The notes beneath the pieces are model-generated. The model was not told where the DNA came from and searched no databases. It saw nothing but the letters and a program-made list of their open reading frames with translations. Below, in pieces: positions 1 through 11,422 of a DNA stretch of 64,000 nucleotides. The first letter of the stretch is position 1, and each line of letters starts with the position of its first letter. The DNA is from Solen grandis. Its lineage: Eukaryota > Mollusca > Bivalvia > Adapedonta > Solenidae. Location: positions 67,042,345 to 67,106,344 of the forward strand of contig CM037781.1 of the NCBI GenBank assembly GCA_021229015.1. Reading direction: 5' to 3'. The position numbers and the translations under genes are program-made.

Positions 1-2838
1 TTTCAGGAAGATATGAGCAGGCAAACATAACGGAAATAGTATAAGATCTCTTTCCCTTGGCTTCATTTTTCTTAGGGGCATCATGTATAAGCACGTCTGT
101 TTGAATATAATATGTGTTTGTGGCAATTGCTAACGAAAATTCGAATTGAAAACGTATAAATTTATCTGTTGATATGTTATATAATATCATAAACGTGTTG
201 TTGTGTACATGTGATAGATATCTTATTTATATTGCCTACATGCAGATGGGTATATTTTGCATCTTTAGTAGGTTTTTACGTTTTATGCAGTGCATAACTT
301 TAAAGCCCAGCACTCGGAAAAATAAAATTGCACGTGAAAAATAATAGAAGTAGAAAATAAAGTCTCTTCATTGTTTGGAAGTTGGTTATTTGTCTGAACT
401 GACATTCATTAAAACCCAAATGGTCATTTACGTATACTACAGTAGGGTTATTTTACATTAGCATTTTACTTGTGGTGCAAAAGATAATCTGTAAGATTAA
501 ATAACTTGCTTAAGTCCCAATATATTAAAATTTAACTTCATTTAATTTTTCTAGCAAGATGTTCGGGAATTTTACTTGCTTAAAAAGTGGTAAATGATTT
601 TTTCATCCCATCCCGGTTTTACACCGGCGGAGGCTATAGATTTGCCCTCCGTATGTCTGTCCGTCTGTTTGTCCCTCCGTCTGTCTGTCCGTCCGGAAAT
701 CTGGATCCCGCGATAACTTAAAAACCGTTTTAGATAATATTTTGGAAATTGGTATATGAATAGATGGCAGTATGGAGATTCTGCACGTCACTTTTTTTAA
801 CGGATCAAAATTCTGGTTGCTATAGTAATTGAAACATTATGCACTTCACCAGTTGCATACAACACCAGTTACTTGTTCTTTAAGAAATGCCGTCAGCTAT
901 ACCTTACAGCGTTTATATCCACAAATTGAAAATATTGAATGCACCTTTCCAGTTGTTGTTTAACGATTGTTGCTTTATTGCAATGAAAAACTAATCCCAG
1001 ACTTTCGCACTTATGTTTAGGTCAACTACTTACAAACGGCACCACAAACAAAATCATGTTTTGTTGTTGTTTTTGTTGTTGTTGTTTTTGCTGTTGTTTT
1101 TGTTGTTGCTTTTGGTGTGTGTGTGTAACCAAACTAACCATATTTTCGTCAAATGAGTAAAACTGTTTTTAAGACAATGTTTATCATTGCAGATGAAATC
1201 TAAATGATAGGGAGATAATAACACAAGGGTAATACATGTAACTCCAAATATATTTTGATTAAGGAAAAGTCCCTGTAATGGTTCTGTTACCTCTTGGACT
1301 ACTTAACCTCTACCAAGATAACCAAGGTACCCTAATGAAACATTAGGAAATTTTGGTTATATCCGTGAAAGACCATGAGGTCCGAAATGTAGCGGAACCA
1401 TTATAGGGACATTACCTTATGACGGATGCAGACATAATTATTAAAAGGTCATACATCTTAGGCCACTGGGCCACACGACCTGCTTTACCTTTTTCTCAAA
1501 AAGCATTTGAAGCTGAAACTGGCAAAGACATAGCATTAAAGGACAAAAACTCTAAACTCCAAAAAAACTAGTTCAATATCAGCAAAAAATTCGAGCCTGT
1601 CCTAAACATTTTGATCATACATGTATTACTAAAAAGCTTAACAAATGCGACTAAAATGTGAAGTTTCATACTGAAGATAAGTCAAGGACCATAACTCAAT
1701 GCCTACTTGTGTGATAGTCACAATCCAAATTGTCTTATTATAGATGTAAGAAATATCTCAAAGTTTGATTTGTATTATTGTAAAGTTGTAAATGCTTGGG
1801 TGTAAACATGGTTTGTGATTTCTTATATTCAAGGGCTATAACTCCTATCCTATCATTCCATTTCAGTCATGTTTGAACTTTACCTATATGATGTCCATCA
1901 ACTTGCTTTGAATTATGGTTTTAAATATTGTTTGATGAATGTGAATGCTACATGTATACAAAGTGAAGATATTTCAGCGGTCATAACTACACTTGGTTCC
2001 AAAAGAAAGTGTGCACTTTGTTTTCTGTGCTTTTTCAACGATTTTTTCCTAAAAGCCTACATATTTGGTACCAAAATATTGAAAGAAAGAAGAAAAAACG
2101 AAATCTCTCTAACCGCGTAGTAGATTTTGTGCTAGATGTCAAATACACGCGAGGTAAAGTGTGCGCAAATTGAAACTGATATGTTTGCTAAATACTGAAA
2201 TATTTAAAATTAAAAAGTGCACACTCTTTGGAATTGAGTGTACATACCTACTACTTCTATAGCAGTCAAAATCAAACTTTACTGAAGTTTGATCACAGTT
2301 ACTCAAGAAAAGAAGTTACTACAGTTTAATTAAGCAACGTAAGTCTGGGCAAAAAGCGGATGTGGTCCATCAGACATTCGGCTTTTGAAATATCACTATA
2401 AGCACTTCATTAAAATATTGTATATCAAAACTTAAAGCCCGTACATATTTCAGCACTGTACACTTTTCACTTCATCCTCATTTATACGTCAGAAAGAAAC
2501 ATTAACTAGAAAGTCACAAGAAAACATTTTACTGTCGATTAACAATGAAGAGAACGTTTGAATAAGGCATGGATTCTAAACTGAAGCGTGCAAACATATA
2601 TATGGATGTTCCCATGAAGAAAAAAAATGTCCATGACTGGTTTCTACAAACTGATTTCATCTAGAAAAACCATGAAAGTGTCACACAGGGTTCTATCTCC
2701 TGACTCTAACTTTTCTATCATGTAACTTGTCAGAAGGTTTAACACCTCTTTCAACAAAAAGGTTTCCTTTTCAACGCAGATAGCTGAACACGAAAACTGA
2801 TAAAAAGATGGTTTTTATCACATTTTATCAGGTATATG
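1..2838. other. Intergenic sequence downstream of the unrecognised gene
   Basis: There is no supported exon on either strand. It contains a pyrimidine-rich TCTGTCCG-type repeat patch (about 603-700), a TTG-rich microsatellite (about 1060-1110), one copy of a 158-bp MITE (1261-1418) and decayed dispersed-repeat sequence with the phrase AAGGACCATAACTC (about 1500-2340). Confidence 0.5.
1261..1418. mobile_element. 158-bp MITE, copy 1
   Basis: Terminal inverted repeats AAGGAAAAGTCCCTGTAATG and (reverse complement of the right end) AAGGTAATGTCCCTATAATG. It also has an inner inverted repeat around AACCAAGGTACCCTAATG. It is the same length as, and closely similar to, 13333-13490. No coding capacity. 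Confidence 0.75.
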
Positions 2839-3135
2839 CTAAACAATTCCTTTTATGTTCTGATTCAAGTTCTTCTCAGTCGTGTGCGATAAAGCACGAT
2901 GGTTCACTGACCTTGGCGCTGATGCATTTGTGTCAGAAGATGTTCCTTCAACCATTTTGTGGTTACCTTTAGGAACAACCGATGACGTGGATGATGACGT
3001 CAGAAATCGTTGAAAATGAGGTGTTGCTTTTGTAGGATTGTAGTTGTTAACTGTCAAAGAAGTTGCAAAGAATTCTTTTTTGTGGATACCTTCTTTCTCG
3101 GGTTGTTTTTTACGGACGTCACATTTTGGAGGTTG
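2839..3135 (-). CDS. Unrecognised gene, terminal exon
   Basis: The acceptor is CTTATAAAG after a pyrimidine-rich run. The frame continues as QPPKCDVRKKQPEKEG for 98 residues to TAG. It is Lys-, Ser- and Thr-rich and looks disordered. Phase 0 in matches the upstream donor exactly (297 nt). No close AATAAA was seen downstream; an ATTAAA on the minus strand near 2328 is a possible poly(A) signal. Confidence 0.7.
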   Translation of the reverse strand, partial: QPPKCDVRKKQPEKEGIHKKEFFATSLTVNNYNPTKATPHFQRFLTSSSTSSVVPKGNHKMVEGTSSDTNASAPRSVNHRALSHTTEKNLNQNIKGIV

Positions 3136-6100
3136 CTTTATAAGGAAAAATAAGGAAGAATGTAGTTTTGCAGTACATGAAATACGCCATTTGAGCTTCA
3201 AAAATGCAATTATTCAAAATGAAAAAAACATAAGTAATAACTATTTCAGCATTTTTGTCATTTTTCGTGAGCCTTTGTTGCAGTACCTACGCCAGCTGAT
3301 AAAAAATCAGATTTTGAATCCAGTAAGTTTCTAACATTCTTTTTTATAGCCTCTGGTTAAAATGACTGAATTGGGGGTGGGGGGGGGGGGTAACTCTGAG
3401 ATTAAAAGAGGAAAGTGTCTTATTAATGAATTAGGGAGTCTTAGATTTTAAATAGAGGTTAAAAAACAGCGCTAGTCCTAAGATATAATTCGGAGTTATT
3501 ACTGCTTTATCAAATAGGCCGGTAACGTACTTACCACTTTATAGGGGGGAATAGATATAAACCTTGCTTTCTGGTCATTCAACAAAGGCCGTTTCTTTAA
3601 AACGGGTGTGCGCTTTGGAACTGGGACACCGGAACTGACGCAAGAAGACTTTTCGCACGTGCCACTATCATTGGGGGATTTCCCCATTTGGCTCTGATTT
3701 GGGTACCAGCGTTGAATACAGCTTGATGACGTCACAGATCCTGTGCAGGAGGGATTCCCGCAAGAGCAAATGAAGACATCAACAGACACCGGCGTGGTCT
3801 GGTTTTTGTTTTCTTTCAGCTTCATGTAAGTGTATTCTTGTCTGAAAAAGATTACAGGAATAATTAAGGGCTGCCTCAAAGAGTTTACGACGTCAGACTA
3901 TAAAACACTTTGTATAATAAATAACTTCTGTAAATCAAATTTCTTTTTAGCTTCATTAAACGCGCCATAAATTATTTGATACACTTTTAAAATTATCATT
4001 TATATTTGTGTAATGTTATTTGCCAACAAAGGAAAATGGAAAAAAAAATTAATTTTTATTTATTCTCGCAAAAAAACTTTAACAGTTTATAACGTCACAT
4101 TCTGCAAGCACATAGTCTTGTTAGATCAATGAATAAAATAGTGTTTGTGTGTTGTGTGGGGGGGGGGTGGGGAACAGAGCCGGATTCAGGAGTTCAGGTT
4201 AGAGGGGGGGGGGGGGGTGCGCAACGCCGCTACATTAAACAAGAGGGCCATGATGGCCCTAAATCGCTCACCTGAGATAAATAGGTTGACCCATATGGAT
4301 CAAGTTTATTTTAGGAACTTTTGTGAAGGTTGACCCAAGGATCATTCCTGCCAAGTTTAATCAAATTCTATCCAGTGGTTTCAGAGGAGATATTGTTTAA
4401 ATGTTTCTCTATATACATATAAGGCAAATAAGCCCCGCCGCTGGCGGCCATGTTTTTTACGGATCGGAATTTTTTTTTAGCAATCTTGGTAGAGGTTGAC
4501 CCAAGGAACATCTGTACCAATTTATTTTAAAATCTGGCCAGTAGTTTTGAAGAAGATGATTTTTAAAGTTTTCATATTTTCATATTTTTTTTCTTTTTGT
4601 TGCCTTGGCAACCAGAGTTCTACATGGATCAAGTTTATTTTAGCAACTTTTGTGAAGGTTGACCCAAGGATCATCCCTGCCAAGTTTAATCAAATTCTGT
4701 CCAGTGATTTCAGAGGAAATGTTGATTAAAGTTTTCCCTATATACATATAAGGCAAATAAGCCCCGCCCCTGGCGGCCATGTTTTTTACGGATCGGAATT
4801 TTTTTTAGCAACTTTGGTAGAGGTTGACCCAAGGAACATCTGTACCAATTTATTTTAAAATCTGGCCAGTAGTTTTGAAGAAGATGATTTTTAAAGTTTT
4901 CATATTTTTTTTTCTTTTTGTTGCCATGGCAACCAGAGTTCTACATGGATCAAGTTTATTTTAGCAACTTTTATGAAGGTTGACCCAAGGATCATCCCTG
5001 CCAAGTTTATTCAAATTCTATCCAGTGGTTTCAGAGGAGATGTTGATTAAATGTTTCTCTATATACATATAAGGCAAATAAGCCCCGCCCCTGGCGGCCA
5101 TGTTTTTTACGGATTGGAATAATTTTAGCAACTTTGGTAGAGGTTGACCCAAGGAACATCTGTACTAATTCATTTTAAAATCTGGCCAGCAGTTTTGAAG
5201 AAGATGATTTTTTAAGTTTCTTTTTTTGTTGTTGTTGTTGTCATGGCAACCAGAGTTCTACATGGATCAAGTTTATTTTAGCAACTTTTGTGAAGGTTGA
5301 CCAAAGGATCATCCCTGCCAAGTTTAATCAAATTCTGTCCAGTGGTTTCAGAGGAGATGTTGTTTAAAGGTTTCTCTCTCTATATATAAGGCAAATAAGC
5401 CCCGCCCCAGGCGGCCATGTTTTTTACGGATTGGAATAATTTTAGCAACTTTGGTAGAGGTTGACCCAAGGAACATCTGTACCAATTTATTTTAAAATCT
5501 GGCCAGTAGTTTTGAAGAAGATGATTTTTAAAGTTTCCATTTTTTTTATTTATTTTTTTTTGTTGCCATGGCAAACCAGAGTTCTACATGGATCAAGTTT
5601 ATTTTAGCAACTTTTGTGAAGGTTGACCCAAGGATCATCCCTGCCAAGTTTATTCAAATTCTATCTAGTGGTTTCAGAGGAGATGTTGATTAAATGTTTT
5701 TCTATATACATATAAGGCAAATAAGCCCCGGCCCTGGCGGCCATGTTTTTTTATGGATCGGAATAATTTTAGCAACTTTGGTAGAGGTTGACCCAAGGAA
5801 CATCTGTACCAAATCATTTTGAAATCTGGCCAGCAGTTTTGAAGGAGATGATTTTTAAATTTTTCAAATTATTTTTCTTTTTGTAGCCATGGCAACCAGA
5901 GTTCTTCATGGATCAACTTTATTTTAGCAACTTTTGTGAAGGTTGACCCAAGGAACATTCCTGCCAAGTTTCATTAAATTCTGTCCAGCGGTTTCAGAGG
6001 AGATGTCGTTTAAAGCAAATTGTTGACGACGGACGACTGACGACGCACGACGACGGACGAAGGGCGATCACAAAAGCTCACCTTGAGCACTTTGTGCTCA

Positions 6101-8862
6101 GGTGAGCTAAAAAATGTACTAGGCAGTGACAATGCAAGCCATGCACTTTGCTCGAGCCGTAAGAAAGGTGTAGTTCCATTTGGACTGGGGATCCAGGGGG
6201 AATTTCCCCTCGAAATTATTTAAAGCAGTGAAATAGTGCATTCTTGTGAGGTTTTTTTTGGGGGGGGGGGGGGGGCCCCCCCCCCCCCCCCCCTGAATCC
6301 GGCAATGAATAAAATTCCAGGAAGTTCTACGAGCAATACAAATCTTAAATCATATTTTATGCATACACAAAATCACAAAATTGACAGATCTGAATGATCC
6401 TATACCAAATATAGACGTGTTTTAACGATTTGTAAAACAGAGCAAACTCATATCAGAAAGCTTGATCCTTCCAGGTGCTGTCTGATCAGGGTCTCCTCTG
6501 TTTGCTCATATAACATTACACTACCTTACCCCATAGCAAAATCCATTGTTTAATTGTTCCAGTAAATCAATAACCACCAAGTCTTAAATGTATACATGAA
6601 TATTCATGAGATAAATGGTTACCATTTGTCCCTTACCTATACTGTTCAATATAGCTGCTGTTGTGCTTGAAATGCTTGAACCGTTTGCCGACCTTGATAG
6701 GGCTCTGGATGTTCACAGAACAAGCGGAACTAGAAGCCTGACTCCCGGCGATCTCCTCTGCGTGCTCACGTGACGGTCTGCGCTGTAGCTGTGCAGAACC
6801 ATGTCGGCACATGTTGCCATGGTGACAACTATTCTGACGAGAGTAACGAAGGATTCCGGGAAAGGGTTTAGGCGAGATACCTCTTGGATGTACTGGCTTC
6901 CCGTTCCGACGACAGTTGTCTCTCGTTTCCTCTATGGTGTATTTCTGGTACCCAGAACCCCCGGCGGAATGAACTCGCTCACATATCTCCCATCCTCTAA
7001 CCTCCTTAAAATATAGTTTTGATCAGTTGACCACCATTTGACGAGTAGGTTTGCATCAGTTTTTTAATCATTAACTTTTCTTGGAGATTAATAAAGTGTA
7101 TTGTTTCCAAAACTGGTGCAAAAGGAATAAAGTTCAAACAAACAAAAAAAAAAAACATTTTATTACCTCTAGTTTTTTTGTGTTTTTTTTTAATTTTTCT
7201 TTTTCTTTCAATATTTATGAGTGTATATCAAACTGAACCAATATTTCGTTAATACAAAAGGAAAGAAAAGAGTCAAACTGTCAGATCATCAAATTCAAGG
7301 GAAGATATCCCTTAATTCTGTATGACTCATCTTGAAGGGTTCTAGACCATAAACAGAACTAGAGTGGCATAATCCCATAGCAGTCACATTATCCAGACAC
7401 CAGACAAACCAGTCCTAAAGCTGCCTTTATATGCCGAGAGCCAAGCATGGGAGACACGTACTCATGAATATTACAATATGTTACAAATAAGGTATAATTG
7501 GTTGCCATGATAGAACGTGTGAACCCACGACCTCCCGGGTTACTTGGTGGAAGCTCTAACAATTAAGTCACGGGAAATTCTTGACCGTAAGGTCCCAAAT
7601 ATGGCCATAATTATCAGAAAATGATTGCTAGCCATTACAATAAAAGAAAGAAGTAATTGGCAAATCATTAATGTGAACAAAATGAATTTTAAGAAACATG
7701 AAATGCAGACACTGTGTTCTATTAGTCTACCTTGGGTAAACAAGCCCTCTGTCTAGCGGCCAATATGACCTGGGAGCATGCGGAGCCACTGTAGACACAA
7801 GAGTTACTCTTGTCCACGTGGTCCTGGAGTGGTGGCCGCGGTGTGCTGGGTTCGGAGTTTGAACCACCTCTAGAGTAGGGGGTCGTTGATCTTGCCTGGT
7901 TGTCCAGGTCTGCCTCTCTGTAATGACGACGAGTACTCAGTAGAAATAAGTTTGTCATTAATCAATATATATGTGCATAAGTATTATTATTCCATAGCTA
8001 GTAATTTCTATCAAAGCTATTAGGCGGTTTGCACCTATGGCATGGTTCTCAAATTCTAAAGTCAACATTATCTATAGACTTAGAAAAAAAAAAAATAAGC
8101 GGCATTGAATAAGTGTGCTTCAGAAAAAAAACCCAGGAAAACACATTAACTCTTAAGTTGAATTCCACGATCATGGTATTGGTAGATATACTGCCTGCAT
8201 GAAGCACAATTTTACAGTCTTGGTCCCAAGTTCTCGAAAATACCTAAGTAAGATGTCGCACAAATAAAAATCATCTTCAGCATCACTAACATATTCATGT
8301 TCATGGGATGGTTCCCCGACCTACTTCCACCAATTGACGGGGATAATAAAGGTTTAAAAAGAAAAAAACAACAAAAAAAAACATATTCATGTTCATCATT
8401 ATAATTATTTCAATCATCATTTTCATGATCATCGTAATCATCATCATATATCATCATTATCGCCATTATAATTATCATCACCATTATCATTACTACCATT
8501 ATCATCACCAACATATAACATCATCATCATCATCATCATCATCGTCGTCAACCTCCACCCTATCATCACCACAATCACTCACCTCTCATCGTCAGGATTG
8601 TCACCGTCTTCCAGGTTACGAAGGTTATTGGTAGCACAGGCTTCAAACATCTTCTTATAAACACAATTAATGTAAAAGGGATTTATCTGGAACAACAAAT
8701 CTCGGAAGCCATCTGTGTACTTTAAATTTGGGGCACTGCACCACAACGAAAACTCGGATTTTTCGAAAAACCTCGAATATTTCTCGAGAACATCTGTTCG
8801 AGCATTTGATGAAAAATCTCTGTCTTTGGTAGCATCCTCCTCAGCCGGTGGCAGTGTTTGTC
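2839..8862 (-). CDS. Unrecognised protein-coding gene, at least five exons, 5' end not found
   Basis: Five minus-strand exons join in phase (8583-8862, 7731-7917, 6637-7004, 3535-3841, 2839-3135) to about 478 residues and a TAG at 2839-2841. I do not recognise the product. The first visible exon looks globular, rich in Phe, Tyr, Leu and Cys. The other four look mostly disordered: rich in Ser, Thr, Pro, Lys and Arg, with a small Cys cluster (FICSCGNPSCTG). There are no obvious signal peptide, membrane segment or enzyme motif. No upstream exon with a start codon and a matching phase 1 donor was found before the PUR 5' region at 11 kb. The gene could be lineage-restricted. An alternative start inside exon 8583-8862 is possible but would not explain its clean acceptor. 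Confidence 0.75.
3535..3841 (-). CDS. Unrecognised gene, internal exon 4 of those visible
   Basis: The acceptor is CTTTTTCAG and the donor AAAGTG|GTAAGT; phase 2 in and phase 0 out. It encodes about 102 residues with a Cys cluster (VFICSCGNPSCTG) followed by Ser-, Pro- and Lys-rich sequence. The Cys spacing could bind metal or form disulphides, but there are too few residues to name a fold. The intron before it (3842-6636) carries the nested mobile elements. Confidence 0.75.
4160..6302. mobile_element. G/C-tract element with GGATTCAG ends, carrying a nested element
   Basis: The left end reads GCCGGATTCAGGAGTTCAG followed by a G tract; the right end is a C tract followed by CCTGAATCCGGC, an inverted match. 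ATGAATAAAAT occurs just outside both ends (near 4130 and 6305), consistent with a target-site duplication. Similar G-tract repeats are common in marine invertebrate genomes. A satellite-cored element sits inside it (4237-6114). Confidence 0.55.
4237..6114 (+). mobile_element. Satellite-cored non-autonomous element with a roughly 320-bp dimeric repeat
   Basis: The head AAACAAGAGGGCCATGATGG leads into five to six tandem units (CATGGATCAAGTTTATTTTA recurs near 4623, 4945, 5260, 5588 and 5908). Each unit consists of two diverged roughly 160-bp halves. A GACGACGGACGA microsatellite and a terminal hairpin (GCTCACCTTGAGC / GCTCAGGTGAGC) ending CTAAAAA close it. The architecture resembles oyster Pearl-type, Helitron-like non-autonomous elements. 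The plus orientation is arbitrary. No protein. Confidence 0.7.
6441..6650. repeat. Dispersed repeat with CTGATCAGGGTCTCCTCTG
   Basis: The motif CTGATCAGGGTCT(T/C)CTCTGTTTGCTCAT recurs near 35462 and, partly inverted or partial, near 50940 and 51540. It is usually followed by a TGAATATTCATGA-type palindrome (here near 6597). Family unknown; it lies in an intron of the unrecognised gene. Confidence 0.45.
6637..7004 (-). CDS. Unrecognised gene, internal exon 3 of those visible
   Basis: The donor is TATAG|GTAAGG, phase 2 out. The acceptor TTTTAAG before GAGGTTAGAGG is the one that keeps phase 0 with the previous exon; GGTTAG eight bases further in is an alternative but breaks phase. It encodes about 122 residues, basic and Ser-rich, with scattered Cys and His (QNSCHHGNMCRHGS) and no recognised domain. 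GC content is clearly above the surrounding sequence. Confidence 0.7.
7352..7560 (-). repeat. Degenerate SINE-like repeat (CAGTCACATTATCC family)
   Basis: It shares CAGTCACATTATCC, ACCAGTCCT and TTATATGCCGAGAGCCAAGCA with the copies at 36194, 44784, 49005 and 54635. The right end has a tRNA-like B-box in reverse (GTGAACCCACGACC). It is intronic in the unrecognised gene. Confidence 0.45.
7731..7917 (-). CDS. Unrecognised gene, internal exon 2 of those visible
   Basis: The acceptor is CATTACAG and the donor CCCAAG|GTAGAC; phase 2 in, completing an Arg codon with the previous exon, and phase 0 out. It encodes about 62 residues rich in Ser, Pro, Asp and Arg (for example RSTTPYSRGGSNSEPSTPRP), which looks disordered. 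The donor is weaker than the others, and the open frame runs one codon into the intron before a stop. Confidence 0.7.
8389..8545. repeat. ATC/CAT trinucleotide microsatellite
   Basis: An imperfect then perfect run of CATCAT-type triplets ends about 40 bases from the donor at 8583 of the unrecognised gene. The open frame through it is a by-product of the triplet period. Confidence 0.8.
8583..8862 (-). CDS. Unrecognised gene, first visible exon (globular-looking region)
   Basis: The acceptor is TTTTCCAG and the donor GAGAG|GTGAGT; phase 1 in and phase 2 out. It encodes about 93 residues with an aromatic core (EKYSRFFEKSEFSLWCSAPN, then GFRDLLFQINPFYINCVYKK) and an acidic end (LEDGDNPDDE). Spacing of hydrophobic residues suggests helices. 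A CATCAT-type microsatellite in the intron ends about 40 bases past the donor. I do not recognise a family. Confidence 0.75.
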
Positions 8863-9142
8863 CTGGAAAATAAACTTCAAGATAACGTATTCATAAAATA
8901 GGTGTGTGTGTGTGTGTGTGGGGGGGGGTTATTTGCAATTTATACATAATATATTTATTTAAATGATATTTGATCTAATATATTGATATTAACGAAAATA
9001 CTTTCTTCTTAAATTACAACTGAGTATATGCCTATTAATATTTTAAACGCCTACATTTGTATTAAACAGCATGAGTAATCTGAAACTGTTTATAATTTAA
9101 ATACGATCGCATTATGGGAGTTGAAACTGAATTGAAACCTGT

Positions 9143-9337
9143 TTTCGTTATAACACTTTTAATTTACGTTCCGGCCAAAGGCCTTTATCAAAATATAAAC
9201 AATTCTTGCGGGCATTACATAATTGTAATAATACAGAATAGTATTGCCTGCATAACCTAATTGTGTCAGCAAGAATTATTTATATTTTGATAAAGGCCTT
9301 TGGCCGAAACGTAAATTAAAAGAATTATAACGAAAAT
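9143..9337. mobile_element. Palindromic MITE-like element
   Basis: Arms 9143-9209 and 9269-9337 are inverted copies (left CCAAAGGCCTTTATCAAAAT, right ATTTTGATAAAGGCCTTTGG) around a roughly 60-bp loop. This is a near-perfect hairpin of almost 70 bp per arm without coding capacity. Confidence 0.7.
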
Positions 9338-11020
9338 ATGTTTTAAAATTACTTTCCCCACGGAAAAACATGGAGAATTGAAATGTGTTGATAAATGATG
9401 TTGGAAAAAAACACGTTAAATAAACTGTAATAAAAAAGTAAATGCTCGAGTGTGTCAATAGCATTTTATACCATCCTATGCATAATGGTTTTATTTTTTA
9501 TTTTTTTTTTAACTCCTATCAAAAATACATAGATATAAATAAAAGGGTGAAAACAATTGCTTGTATCTCTGTGCCACAATGCAAAAATGAAATATTGCAT
9601 TATATTTTGGGACTGTATTCAAAAATAGCCTGTTAGGAACTATATTTTTAGAATTGAATTATGTTTGAAATAAACTGGTTTTTATCATATTCAACGGATA
9701 GACATATCTATTACTGTGCGCTTGTAGATTTGTTTTTGCCTCATTTTCTTTTAAATAGTATATATATTTTATATGCATGTTTTTAAACTTGAAAGAGAGG
9801 GGGGACAATATGCTTATGAAAAAAAAAATGTTTTCATCTTTTATTGCATATTGTTATGACCGCGTTAACGCATTGAAAAGCGGGTTTATAACTACCGTGT
9901 ACCACAAAACAAGGGACATAACCCTAATATACTTGTTAAATTATTGTTTCTACAGTTTCCTCCCTGTAATCGTATTTATTTTTTCTAGCCGCGACAAAAA
10001 ATGATGTCACGGTTTCTTGTAAAGTTATCATAAATGAATTAGGTAATATTTGGTCAATAAAATGCAGAACAGTGTATCTGAATTTATCAAATTTCTGTCA
10101 ATAGCTAAATTTGTTTACATGTATGTCCTATGCACAGAAATTATATGTACATGACGTATTAAGATCATTCTGACGTTGTGTATATCAAGAAGTGTAAGTG
10201 ATAAAAATGTTTGTGTTTATTTTACATCAAGTTATACCACAGAAAAGCTAGACCAGTTTGGAAGCTAGAATTATGCTGTGGTGTATATTTATCGTTATTA
10301 ATTTTACAGTGTTACTTTTCAGTGGACTGCGGATATACATTCTGATCCGATTTGTTAGTGTTGTTCGGATGCTGATCTAGTTTGCGGTTCTTTTGTAGCA
10401 GGAGATATTCTATAAGTATATGAATGTACTGTTTGAAGATAGGAATGAAAATACCCACATGTTCGCGAACAAACACTTTCTGAAAATGCTTTCGTTACAA
10501 AATGATGCTTTTTTATAGTAAGAGATATGCATTTTTTTTTTCAAGAATATGAAGACTCTAGATCTGTGTGTAATCCTGTGCACTCTTCATATCTATTATA
10601 AAAGACAGCGATAGATATTTAGCTGTGATATATAACATCAAAGTTTTGTATAATACAAATGCAACTCTTTGCAAGTGATTTTAAGCAACACATGTCATGA
10701 TAATTGTGTGACTTTATTTACTGTGATGTTATGTTTATGATTAAGTATTGAAACAATGCGCAAAAATAAAATAAAAAATATTGAAAATATGTGGGTGGGT
10801 GAGGTAGTCACTTGAACAAATATGAAACATATAAACATTCTATCATCACTCGATAAATACTTAGAAAGAAACATTTGAAAATATACAAGTTCTCAGAATT
10901 TGCATTTTCCTGAAATAGATCTAGTGCCTGTTTCCCAGAAACAGGTAAAATCTAAAAGAAATAGATCTACTAAACAGTAGTAGTGAGTACGATTACAATT
11001 AAAGCGAATGCATATTATAA
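9338..11020. other. Region upstream of the unrecognised gene; no exon seen
   Basis: AT-rich sequence. I searched the minus strand for an exon with a start codon and a phase 1 donor to join 8862 and found none. Short open frames (for example 9777-10004 plus) have homopolymer-like composition. A GC-richer patch at 10320-10400 could be a decayed repeat. Confidence 0.4.
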
Positions 11021-11027
11021 TCAAATA

Positions 11028-11255
11028 TGACGTAACATCCCAAACGTCAACAACCATTTCCTGGAAATTCGTTTGCGCTTGTAAATAGATCGTTTGGTAA
11101 GTTTGAAATATTTATTCTCTCTCCATACCAACCCTTAATATCTGTTCTCATCCTTTTACAATGCTTTTGGTGGAAACTTTTTTTTCATCACTTTTGGGTT
11201 GCGAAACGCTGAAATCACATGTAGCGAAAATGACGTCACATGTGTTTTATCCAAT
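11028..11255. promoter_or_regulatory. CRE and CCAAT motifs in the candidate shared promoter region
   Basis: TGACGTAA lies at 11028-11035, a full palindromic CRE (TGACGTCA) at 11231-11238 and CCAAT at 11251-11255. A strong donor (TTTG|GTAAGT, 11097) may end a noncoding first exon of the PUR gene at 11096, spliced to 11423. The motifs would then lie at the exon or in the first intron. The unrecognised gene on the minus strand also points away from here, so the region may serve both. No TATA box is evident. Motif matches alone are weak evidence. Confidence 0.35.
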
Positions 11256-11422
11256 CAATTCTTTAAGCAAATAATTCTTTGACCTGTGCCGCAATGTTCA
11301 GGTGAAGGTGTGTCATTCATATAGTTTTGCATTAATTCTTAACATTTTAAAGTTGTAAGTTAATTTATTATAATTTTCTTTTAATCTCCCCTTGTTTTCC
11401 ATCTTACTTTCTCTGCCTTCAG

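Noticed and set aside
8389..8634. 81-codon frame overlapping the end of an exon
   Set aside because: Its His/Ile/Ser runs come from a CAT microsatellite; the true exon is on the minus strand (8583-8862).
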